Shown here: positions 16,067 through 25,000 of the stretch, in pieces
Numbering within the stretch: position 1 is the first letter of the stretch
How the letters are laid out: every line of letters starts with the position of its first letter
DNA from: Pseudoalteromonas sp. S16_S37
GTDB taxonomy: Bacteria; Pseudomonadota; Gammaproteobacteria; Enterobacterales; Alteromonadaceae
Length of the DNA stretch: 64,000 bases
Assembly: GCF_014694405.1 (NCBI RefSeq)
Contig: NZ_JAAUWV010000018.1
Coordinates: 1 to 64,000 of the forward strand
Direction: 5' to 3'
Notes under the pieces: generated by a model
The model's database searches: none
What the model was told of the DNA's origin: nothing
Seen by the model: the letters and a program-made list of their open reading frames with translations, nothing else
Made by a program: the position numbers and the translations under genes

Positions 16067-18538
16067 ATGATCAAACAATCTCTTCTCTCAATTGCCGTTG
16101 CATCCAGCCTGATGCTCACGGGTTGTCAAACAACAAGTCAAACACAACAAAGTGAAGCAGCTGTACAACCAATACCATCTATGGTGTCAACCCCTGTAGA
16201 TTTTGGTGGTGAAAACATCACGTTAGAGCAAGCGATGGCACATCCAGATTGGATCAGTCGCAAGCCAGAGAGTGCATTTTGGGCTGCAGATAGTAACACA
16301 GCTATTTTTAGTCAAAAACAAGTTGGCAATGAGTTGCGAGACACGTTTATGGTCAGCACTTCATCATCACCGCAAAAGGTGATGCTTGACCAACTTCACA
16401 CCGTGGGCGCTCAAGACGCTATCTACTCACGTGACGGTCGCTATCAAGCTTATACCTTTGAAGGTAATGTGTTTGTTAAAGAGATGTCGTCAGGCGTTCT
16501 TAAGCAAATAACACATAGCTCTGAGAAAGAGCATGATTTACAGTTTTTAAACTCGGGCGAACTTGCATATCGTATAGATAATACATTTTATCGAGTTGAT
16601 TTAGCATCTGGGCGAACGCATGAGATTGTAAAATTGCACTTAAGTGATGCTCCTAAAGGTCTACAAGAGCCAAGTACGTACATCGCAAAGGAGCAGCATA
16701 AACTTATTGAATTTGTTGCGTTACAACACAAAAATAAAGCTGACAAACAAGCGCGTGAAGAAGCATTAAAAGAAAAAAATGCCACCATTGCAGATAATCA
16801 CTTTTATTTAGGTAAAGGTAAGCAGCTCATCGAAGCAAGTTTATCTCCAGCGGGCGATAAACTTATTGCCGTTATCAGTGACCCACGCTCGTGGCGTGAT
16901 GATGGCGATATAATGCCAAACTATGTAAGCCAAGACGGTCATATAGAGTCTGTTCCTGCTAGACGTAAAGTAGCAGATGCAAAGAGCCATTCTTCTACTG
17001 TTATTTTCATCGACATCCCCTCTAAGCAGCAAACTGAGCTGTCATATGACACGTTACCAGGCTTTGACGAAGATGTTTTAGCGGCAGTGAAAAAAGAAAA
17101 CGCTGAGCGTGAAGGTAAAACTTATCAATCTAAAAAAGCACCACGTGATATAAATATCATGCCACCTTGGGGTCTTGACCCCGTGCAGTGGAATAGTGCA
17201 GGTAATGAAGTGGCACTGATGTTGGAGGCGTGGGATAACAAAGACAGATGGATAGCAACGGTTAATTTTGACAAGCAACAACTTGTTTCACAACATCGTT
17301 TGCACGATGACGCTTGGGTAAACTATGCACACAATGACTTTGGCTGGTTTAATAACTCAAATACACTTTACTACCTATCGGAGCAAAGTGGTTACAGTCA
17401 TGTTTACACCAAACCTATCAATGGTAAAGCAACGCAGCTAACCAAAGGAAAATTTGTTGTTTCTGATTTAACGCTAGCTAAAAATGACGCACATATTTAT
17501 TTTAAAGCGAATGTAAAACACCCTGGCATATATGAAATATATCGTGTTAATACGCGCACTGGTGAACGTGAGCAACTTACCGACTTAAACGGCATGACGG
17601 ATTACAGTTTAAGCCCTGATGAGAGCAAGTTGTTATTAACGCATTCAACCATCATGATGCCTGAAGAATTGTACATAACAGATGTACAGCCTAACGCAGT
17701 AGCTAAACGTGTTACTCACACTGTTTCAGAGGCATTTGCCAACAAAAAGTTGATTGCGCCTAAGATTGTTGCAGTGCCATCAAGCCATGGCGAAGCACCG
17801 ATTTACTCTAAAGTTTATTACCCAGCAGATTATGTTGAAGGGGAAACCGGTAAAAAGCGTAAAGCGATTATCTTCAACCATGGAGCTGGATATACGCAAG
17901 ATGCGCATATGGGGTGGTCTTACTACTTTAGAGAATTTATGTTCCATTCACTGTTAGCTAGCGAAGGCTATGTAGTGATGGATATGGATTACCGAGCATC
18001 AAAAGGGTACGGCAGAGATTGGCGCACCGCAATATACCGTCATATGGGCAAGCCTGAAATTGAAGACCTAGTTGACGGTGTAAATTGGATGGTAGATAAC
18101 ACCAATGTAGATAGAGAAGCGGTTGGCACTTATGGCGGGTCATACGGCGGCTTTATGACCTTTATGGCGCTATTTACACAGCCAGATGTATTTAAAGCGG
18201 GCGCGGCAATTAGGCCTGTAACTGACTGGGCGTATTACAATCACGGTTATACTTCAAATATCTTGAATCACCCAGACATTGATCCGATCGCTTATGAGCG
18301 CAGCTCGCCAATCTACTTTGCACAAGGGCTGAAAAACGAGCTATTGATCAATGCGCCTATGCTTGATGACAATGTTTTCTTTCAAGATGTTGTGCGCCTT
18401 GTACAGCGTTTAATTGAACTTGAAAAAACAGGTTTTGAAACGGCAATTTATCCCGTTGAGCCACATGGCTTCAGACAGCCCTCTAGTTGGTTAGACGAAT
18501 ATCGCCGCATTTATAAGTTGTTTAAAGAAAACCTTTAA
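16067..18538 (+). CDS. S9-family (DPP-IV/prolyl oligopeptidase-like) peptidase, lipoprotein
   Basis: The protein has 823 residues. The signal peptide ends in a lipobox L-T-G-C (Cys20), so it is a probable outer-membrane lipoprotein. Residues about 60-570 form the N-terminal beta-propeller. The C-terminal alpha/beta-hydrolase carries the nucleophile Ser692 in G-G-S-Y-G-G, Asp767 in L-D-D-N-V and His800 in E-P-H-G-F. It should cut small peptides, often after proline. The loop before the Asp reads N-A-P-M instead of the common H-G-T/S. It is monocistronic with its own terminator. Confidence 0.88.
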   Translation: MIKQSLLSIAVASSLMLTGCQTTSQTQQSEAAVQPIPSMVSTPVDFGGENITLEQAMAHPDWISRKPESAFWAADSNTAIFSQKQVGNELRDTFMVSTSSSPQKVMLDQLHTVGAQDAIYSRDGRYQAYTFEGNVFVKEMSSGVLKQITHSSEKEHDLQFLNSGELAYRIDNTFYRVDLASGRTHEIVKLHLSDAPKGLQEPSTYIAKEQHKLIEFVALQHKNKADKQAREEALKEKNATIADNHFYLGKGKQLIEASLSPAGDKLIAVISDPRSWRDDGDIMPNYVSQDGHIESVPARRKVADAKSHSSTVIFIDIPSKQQTELSYDTLPGFDEDVLAAVKKENAEREGKTYQSKKAPRDINIMPPWGLDPVQWNSAGNEVALMLEAWDNKDRWIATVNFDKQQLVSQHRLHDDAWVNYAHNDFGWFNNSNTLYYLSEQSGYSHVYTKPINGKATQLTKGKFVVSDLTLAKNDAHIYFKANVKHPGIYEIYRVNTRTGEREQLTDLNGMTDYSLSPDESKLLLTHSTIMMPEELYITDVQPNAVAKRVTHTVSEAFANKKLIAPKIVAVPSSHGEAPIYSKVYYPADYVEGETGKKRKAIIFNHGAGYTQDAHMGWSYYFREFMFHSLLASEGYVVMDMDYRASKGYGRDWRTAIYRHMGKPEIEDLVDGVNWMVDNTNVDREAVGTYGGSYGGFMTFMALFTQPDVFKAGAAIRPVTDWAYYNHGYTSNILNHPDIDPIAYERSSPIYFAQGLKNELLINAPMLDDNVFFQDVVRLVQRLIELEKTGFETAIYPVEPHGFRQPSSWLDEYRRIYKLFKENL

Positions 18539-18551
18539 TATTGATTAGCAG

Positions 18552-18581
18552 CGCCAGCGATTAAAAGCTGGCGTTTTTTTT
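18552..18581 (+). terminator. Intrinsic terminator of the S9 peptidase gene
   Basis: CGCCAGC-GATTAAAA-GCTGGCG is followed by eight T residues, 13 bases after the stop. Confidence 0.9.
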
Positions 18582-18765
18582 GACATCAACGTGTGAACCT
18601 TGTGCTTTCTATTACAATAATACCCACCCGCGTTATTCAATGATCTATTTGGAGGCAAGGACACCTCATTGATAGCACCGTTATCGTGTCGGACTAATTG
18701 CAAAAAAATAATCAAGTATTAATACGGGTCGTAAAATATCGGATCAACATAAAGGAATAAATATA

Positions 18766-20259
18766 ATGCGCATACTCTATTTTCCAATTGCAGGGATACT
18801 TTTACTATCGAGTTGTGTCCAACACGATGGTGTCCAACACGGTGGTGTCCAACACGATGATACAAATAGACCTATCAGCAATAATAAGCTACTTGCTGCT
18901 TACTCAATGCTTGCGCCAGCAAGCGATGGCTCTGTGCTGATATATGGCAGAGTAATCGTCGATGGTGTACTAAAAGACTCAAGTGGTTGTCCAACTATTG
19001 TCAGCGAGAGTGGAAACACAATAAAGAGTAAACAGAGGCAGCAAAGGCCAGATCCAAGTTTATTCCCGGTGACGGTCTGTGAGGCGGTGCTAGAGCCAAA
19101 TGTAAGTTACCAAGTGGCATACAGTAATCTCAAGCTAGCGAAATCTTCACTGGAACCTAAAAACATTCAAATATTTGGTGATACTGGCTGTAAAAGCAAA
19201 GTGTGTAACACCAGCGCGGCTGAGCCCTTTAAAACTCTAGCGAGTATTGCAGCAAACAGCCCGCCAGACTTGCTGCTACATATGGGCGATTACAATTACC
19301 GAGGGACATCGGGTAGTATCAGTGGTAACACATACGCTTATGATGCGGGAGACGGCGGCTATGGTGGTAAAAGCTGTGGCCTAGATGAAACCTACTACAG
19401 TCAAAACTCCCAAGGAAGTCCGCGACCTGATAGTTGGGCAAATTGGAATGCTGATTTTTTTCAAAGCACGCAAGCGTTAATGGGCAGTGCCCCTTGGGTG
19501 TTCGCCCGTGGTAATCATGAACTTTGCTCAAGAGCTGGAATAGGGTGGTTTTACTTATTTGGGCCTGGGGCTCAATTTCAGCGGTCAATAAAGCAGCAAT
19601 CTTGCCCTTCGCAAGGTAGCTATACCAATCCACCAGCGACAGCAGTTGAGCATATAGCAATGATTGAGCCGTATGGTTTGCCACTGCGCAATTTAAACGT
19701 GTGGGTGTTCGATTCAGCTAATGCGTGTGACGAACTTTCAACTAACCAGCTAACAGCGCAATATACTCAGCAATTTGAAAAGCTCAATACCTTTGCTGAG
19801 CGCTCAAACAATCCCACTTGGGTTATGACACATCGACCAATCTGGGGAGTAAATGGCGTGTCGCCGCTTGATACAATTAATACCCAATTACAAGTAGCAT
19901 TGTCAAAAACTAAACAAAAAGCCTTGTCAGATAAAGTCGCGTTGTCGTTGTCAGGGCATATGCACCTGTATCAGTCTGTTACGCCCAATAGCGACTCGGG
20001 TCGACCGGCACAAATTGTTGTTGGAAATAGCGGTGTGAGCCTAAGTAACACGACTGACAACCAAAGTGTATCGGTAACGCTGGATGGTGTACAAAGCATT
20101 GTAAATACTCAGGGCAAATTTGGATATTTGAAAATTCAACTCAAGGATAACGCGTTGCAATGGCAAGGTGAAATGATTGGCGAGAATGCAAAAGCATTCT
20201 TAGTGTGCGATCCAAACCATGCGACCAACGGTAAAGCAATTTGCGAGAAATTAGACTAA
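18766..20259 (+). CDS. Calcineurin-like metallophosphoesterase, lipoprotein
   Basis: The protein has 497 residues. The lipobox L-S-S-C gives Cys17, and AAGGAA precedes the ATG. Phosphoesterase blocks are in order: G-D-T-G 138-141, M-G-D-Y-N-Y 173-178, G-N-H-E 249-252, T-H-R-P-I-W near 353, and S-G-H-M-H-L about 403. These residues bind the two metals of purple-acid-phosphatase-like enzymes. It should act on extracytoplasmic phosphate esters; the substrate is unknown. Directly after the lipid-anchored cysteine, a 5-residue unit V-Q-H-D/G-G is repeated three times, encoded by a 15-bp tandem DNA repeat. Confidence 0.82.
   Translation: MRILYFPIAGILLLSSCVQHDGVQHGGVQHDDTNRPISNNKLLAAYSMLAPASDGSVLIYGRVIVDGVLKDSSGCPTIVSESGNTIKSKQRQQRPDPSLFPVTVCEAVLEPNVSYQVAYSNLKLAKSSLEPKNIQIFGDTGCKSKVCNTSAAEPFKTLASIAANSPPDLLLHMGDYNYRGTSGSISGNTYAYDAGDGGYGGKSCGLDETYYSQNSQGSPRPDSWANWNADFFQSTQALMGSAPWVFARGNHELCSRAGIGWFYLFGPGAQFQRSIKQQSCPSQGSYTNPPATAVEHIAMIEPYGLPLRNLNVWVFDSANACDELSTNQLTAQYTQQFEKLNTFAERSNNPTWVMTHRPIWGVNGVSPLDTINTQLQVALSKTKQKALSDKVALSLSGHMHLYQSVTPNSDSGRPAQIVVGNSGVSLSNTTDNQSVSVTLDGVQSIVNTQGKFGYLKIQLKDNALQWQGEMIGENAKAFLVCDPNHATNGKAICEKLD
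18817..18861 (+). repeat. 15-bp tandem repeat x3 inside a lipoprotein gene
   Basis: GTCCAACACGATGGT occurs three times head to tail (18817-18831, 18832-18846, 18847-18861) with one or two changes. It keeps the reading frame and gives V-Q-H-x-x repeats right after the acylated cysteine. It is a candidate for copy-number change by slippage. Confidence 0.85.
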
Positions 20260-20284
20260 TGAATCTATAAATCGACTTCAAAAA

Positions 20285-20314
20285 AGGGGTATAAATAAAT
20301 TTATTTATACCCCT
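20285..20314. terminator. 30-bp perfect palindrome, probable transcript end
   Basis: Positions 20285-20314 are perfectly self-complementary, AGGGGTATAAATAAA followed by its reverse complement. Five A residues precede it, so the uridine run lies on the minus-strand transcript. It is 25 bases after the metallophosphoesterase stop. It may end or protect that mRNA, with stronger termination on the minus strand. Confidence 0.55.
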
Positions 20315-20444
20315 AGTTGATAGCCTTAGCTTTGCCAAAAATTACATGGCTTGCTCTGTTGCATAGTGATTTTTCATGTAAGACAATAAGTTAATGTAAT
20401 TGAAACGTCCAAATCGATCATTTTGAATAAATATAAGGATAAGT

Positions 20445-21227
20445 ATGTCGTTTTTCAAAAAAGTACTTGGTAGTGTAGGGATTGGTGCTGCAAAGGTAGA
20501 TGCCGTTTTAGATCACAATGAAGTATCATCTGGGGAGGAATTAACCGGCGTGATAAAGGTGATTGGTGGCAAAGTAGCTCAAGAGATCAATAAAATCGAT
20601 CTTGACGTTATGTGTAACTACACCGTTGAGTATGAAGACGATGAAGGTGAAGATATCACAGAAGTGCGAGAGCATACGCTGTCACGTTTTCAAATAAAAG
20701 AAAAGTTTACAATTGAACCAGGTGAAGAAAAGCATTTCCCATTTTCATTTGAGCTAGATGAAGAAACACCAATCACTGTAGGTCACTCAAAAACTTGGTT
20801 GGAAACAAATTTAGATATTGATATGGCAATTGATAAAACAGACAAAGATTATGTTTATGTTGTGCCAAATGAATTCCAGCAAGCGGTAATTGATGCCTTA
20901 GAAGATCTTGGTTTTGAGCTATATGACGCCGATTGTGAGGGCATTGATTCGGTGTCATTCTCAAGGCTTCCATTTGTTCAAGAGCTTGAATTTAAAACCA
21001 TATCAGGCGACTTTCATGGTAAGTTTGACGAAGTAGAGGTGGTATTTTTAAATCGTGGTTATCAGTTAGATGTGGTTTTTGAGATTGATAGGAAAGCCCG
21101 GGGATTTTCAGGATTTTTCAAAGAGGCATTTGATTTAGATGAATCAAAAGTGCGCTTAGTTGTTACAGCGGATAACTTTGAAGAATTAGAAGAACTAATT
21201 TACGACATATTAGAAGCGAACTCTTAA
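20445..21227 (+). CDS. Spo0M-like (sporulation-control) family protein
   Basis: The protein has 260 residues and is acidic. The N-terminus M-S-F-F-K-K-V-L-G-S-V-G-I-G-A-A-K-V-D is the hallmark of the Spo0M family, an arrestin-like beta-sandwich fold found in many non-sporulating bacteria. The first domain is about 1-135. The C-terminal half (about 140-260) is a second conserved region with E-F-Q-Q-A-V-I-D-A-L. AAGGA lies 7 bases before the ATG. It stands alone. Role in this organism unknown; in Bacillus the protein affects sporulation and cell-cycle proteins. Confidence 0.85.
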   Translation: MSFFKKVLGSVGIGAAKVDAVLDHNEVSSGEELTGVIKVIGGKVAQEINKIDLDVMCNYTVEYEDDEGEDITEVREHTLSRFQIKEKFTIEPGEEKHFPFSFELDEETPITVGHSKTWLETNLDIDMAIDKTDKDYVYVVPNEFQQAVIDALEDLGFELYDADCEGIDSVSFSRLPFVQELEFKTISGDFHGKFDEVEVVFLNRGYQLDVVFEIDRKARGFSGFFKEAFDLDESKVRLVVTADNFEELEELIYDILEANS

Positions 21228-21679
21228 GCTCACATCACCTATCTAATTCATTTTTTGCTAGCAAAGAAAGCTGTCAGACCCTTTTTTGTTTATGGCGATG
21301 TCATACGAAAATAGGTCTGATATCTGGCACTTATAAAGCCGTTATCTACACTATTTACCTATTTTCATATATGCAAAATAACCCTTAATGACTTCAAACG
21401 AGTAACGAGTTCAAAGGGCGAACGCTGTTAAAAACTCCCTCCCAAAAGATTTTCGTACAAAAAATAACCTGCAAAAAATAAATTAGCAAAATAAAATAGT
21501 TAGGCTAAGCTTTTTAGAAAATAGCGGCTTAATAGTTATTTGAGCATGAAAAGCTGATTTACCGATACTTTGAATATTTATTAGCAATATCTGAGTGGCT
21601 TGTAATGCAAATAACGACATAAGTTACATAAACTATGTACAGCAATGAGATTAAAATTAAATTCATTGTTAATATGTTG

Positions 21680-21708
21680 TTTTGTTTTTGTTTTTGTTTT
21701 TGTTTTTG
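21680..21708 (+). repeat. Hexanucleotide simple repeat (TTTTTG)4
   Basis: Four perfect TTTTTG units (21685-21708) follow a TTTTG unit. The tract lies about 345 bases before the proposed start of the lipopeptide operon. Tracts of this kind slip during replication, and in promoters they can change spacing and expression. Confidence 0.85.
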
Positions 21709-21791
21709 TGATTACAATTAAGCATAAAAAGCTATTGCTGAGATACACCAAAAAACCGTTAAGTTCTAAGGAATTATTTGTAGTTCTGCTG

Positions 21792-21803
21792 TCGTTTAAA
21801 CGA
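21792..21803. promoter_or_regulatory. 12-bp palindrome upstream of the synthetase operon
   Basis: TCGTTTAAACGA is perfectly symmetrical and lies 249 bases before the proposed start of the first synthetase. It may bind a dimeric regulator; no regulator gene is adjacent. It could be chance in AT-rich sequence. Confidence 0.3.
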
Positions 21804-22051
21804 GATATGTGATTTCTACTTGACTCTTAATAAATGTAACTAATTGACTGTAGGTTAGTTATTAAAGCTGGGAGCAGTTAATTAGTGCTTTAGTGTACTG
21901 ATTACCCAAGGAAGTACAAACGTGAAGTTTTGCATAATTTCATTTGTTGTACTAAACACATTAATTGATTTTTATCAGTTATAGACCGTAAATGTACGGC
22001 GTATTTTGCAGCAACTTGCAGCGCGCTGTACTGATCGTTGATGGGCACGGA

Positions 22052-25000
22052 ATGAATACAAATATAGTAGCGTCCTTAGTCGCACTGGCTAAGACTCGTG
22101 GCAATGATGTCGCATATCAATATTTCTTCGATGATGACAAACCTTGTAAAACACTTACGTATGCTCAGCTAGATAGTAGAGCTAGGTTAATTGCATCAGG
22201 GCTTAAAGTTCATTTCAAAAAAGGTGACAGAGCGCTGTTGCTATATCAATCTGGATTTGAATTTGTCGAAGCTTTCTTTGCCTGTCTGTACGCCGGTGTA
22301 ATAGCTGTTCCTGCTTACCCACCGAAAAAAAACCAAAATATAGACCGATTGCGCAACATTATAGAAGATGCTGGTGCGACGGGAGCTTTGACCACAGTCA
22401 AAATATCTGAAATTGCAGCTCCTTTGTTCGAAGCAGAAAAGAGTTTACAGTCTGTGCCTTTGTACACCACAGATGAACAGTTATCACAGTCGCACGAGCC
22501 TTTGTCTTGGCAAGATATAAGTATTGAGCCACACGATTTAGCGTTTTTGCAATATACATCAGGTTCGACCGGTACTCCAAAGGGGGTGATGGTCGATCAC
22601 GGTAACATTATTGATAACGAACAGATGATGAAAGAGGCGTTTGGCCACGATGAGAATACGTCGATTGTCAGCTGGCTACCTCATTTTCATGATATGGGGC
22701 TCATTTTTGGTATTTTGCATCCGATTTTTATCGGCGCAAGCGCTGCCTTGATGAACCCGACATACTTTTTGCAAAAACCATTTCGTTGGCTAAAGCTGCT
22801 AAGCGACACCAAAGGTGTAACCTCTAGTGCGCCTAACTTTGCTTATGATTTGTGTGTTGACACGATAAAAGATGAACAGTTAGCAACGCTTGATTTGTCA
22901 CATTGGCGCAGAGCGTTAAATGGTGCAGAGCCAGTTAGAGCAAGTACGCTTGAGCGTTTTTATAAAAAATTTAAAACCTGTGGTCTAAAACGGGCCGCAA
23001 TATCGCCATGCTACGGCATGGCAGAAACAACGCTGTTTGTTACTGGTAGTAAATTAACTGATGGTGCAAAAGTATTACAACTTGATGCCCAGCAATTACA
23101 GCAAGGCAAAGCGCGAGTGCTCGTCGAAAATCGCCCTGATGAGCCATTTTGTGATTTAAGCTGTGATAACGCATCGGCTATCTATTATGCAATTTCGTGT
23201 GGTACTACTTGGCATAACCATGAAATAGCAATTGTTGATGCGCAAAGCAAACAACGATTGCAAGATGGCTATGTAGGGGAAATATGGATCAGAGGCACGA
23301 GTGTTGCAAAAGGTTATTGGCAACGAGCTGAACAAACCTTAGAAGTTTTTAATGGCTTCATAGATGCTGATGAGAAACACCCATACCTACGTACTGGCGA
23401 TCTTGGATTTTTATATAAAGGCGATCTTTACGTTACTGGGCGTTGTAAAGACGTATTAATATTCAGAGGGAAAAACCACTATCCCCAAGATATAGAGCTC
23501 AGCGTAAGCCTCTCTCACGATGCTTTGGACAACAACGGCGGAGCCGCATTTTCTGTTACAACAGATAAAGGTGAAGAAGGATTGGTGGTTGTGCAGCAAG
23601 TCAAGCGCACCGCAATTAGAAAGCTGGATACCGACGCGGTATTTGCTGCAATGACGGCGGCTATCATTGAAAATCATGATATTAACCCCTACGAGCTGGT
23701 ACTAATAAAACCTGGCCGTATTTTAAAAACATCCAGTGGCAAAATTCAGCGCCAAGAAAATAAACGTCACTATTTACAAAATTGCTTCGATACCATCGCG
23801 CGAACAAAAGTGGCTCAAAAAGAAAATAGCAACAAGCCAAAAACAGTTTCTAATCAACTGCTTGATTTACAAGAGTGGGTACAGCGCGCATTGAAAGATG
23901 TGATTGCTCAAGAGGTTGATAGACCCGCTGAGTCACTGGATGTTGATGCTACATTTCAGTCACTTGGCATCGATTCGATGAAGGCCGTACGCGTGTCTGG
24001 CGAATTGATGGAGTTACATGACATTGAACTTGAGCCAACGGTGCTATTCGAGTATCCAACGATTGCTCAGCTAGCGACTTATTTGTGTGAGTTTGAGCAA
24101 GTGCGGGGAGCTTTTTCAGGTTCAAGCCAAGATATCACAGTTGAAGACAAAGCTGCCAACAGTAGCCAGTCTAAATCGGCTGAGCAGGCGCACAACAATG
24201 ACATTGCGGTGATTGGTATGGCGTGTCGATATCCTCAAGCAAATGGCTTAGAGGAATATTGGCAGTTGCTCTCACACATGCAAAGTGCGATTGCAAAAGC
24301 AAACCCATCACGCAAACAATTATGTCCTCAGTTCGACATGCAAAGGTTAGGCGGCTATCTCGAAGACATAGATTGTTTTGATCCAACGATGTTTTTTTTA
24401 TCGCCAACTGAAGCCAAACACATTGACCCACAGCACAGATTACTACTTGAAACGGCCTATCATGCAATTGAATCGGCTGGGCTTTCGCCTGCTGCGCTTA
24501 ATGGTGAAGAAGTCGGCGTATATGTTGGCATTTCTCAGAATGATTACTTTGGTGTTTCTAACCAAGTACAAGCTGAAAACCCTTACCTAGGTACTGGTAC
24601 TGCGTTAAGTATTGCGGCAAATCGGCTTTCTTACACCTTCAATTTTACGGGGCCAAGTTTAGCAATTGATACCGCTTGTTCATCATCTTTAGTGGCATTA
24701 CACCATGCGATGCAAGCTATGCGCAATGGTAAGTTGCCAATGGCAATGGTTGCAGGGGTTAACCTAATTTTAAGTGATGAGGTATCTAACGCTTGCCATA
24801 GTGCGCAAATGTTGTCACCGGATGGGTTATGTAAAACATTTTCTAACGGTGCCAATGGCTATGTGCGCAGCGAGGGAGTGGGTTGCATATTGCTCAAACC
24901 CTTTGCTCAAGCACTGGCAGACAAAGACCCAATCTATGGCGTGTTAAAAGGCTGTGCGCTTAACCAAGATGGACGCAGCAATGGCTTAACTGCGCCAAAC

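Larger units (their letters stand above)
21228..22051. other. Long gene-free control region before the synthetase operon
   Basis: About 820 AT-rich bases without a credible gene precede the first synthetase. Visible elements are an inverted repeat TCAGACC/GGTCTGA (21274-21280, 21314-21320), the hexanucleotide repeat at 21680-21708, and a 12-bp palindrome TCGTTTAAACGA (21792-21803) that may be an operator. I could not pick one convincing promoter. The length suggests a long leader or several regulator sites for a 33-kb transcript. Confidence 0.55.

Noticed and set aside
21992..22051. Start of the first synthetase at ATG 21992
   Set aside because: The first 20 residues do not resemble FAAL N-termini and no ribosome binding site precedes them. 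The ATG at 22052 fits the family better, though its Shine-Dalgarno is also weak.
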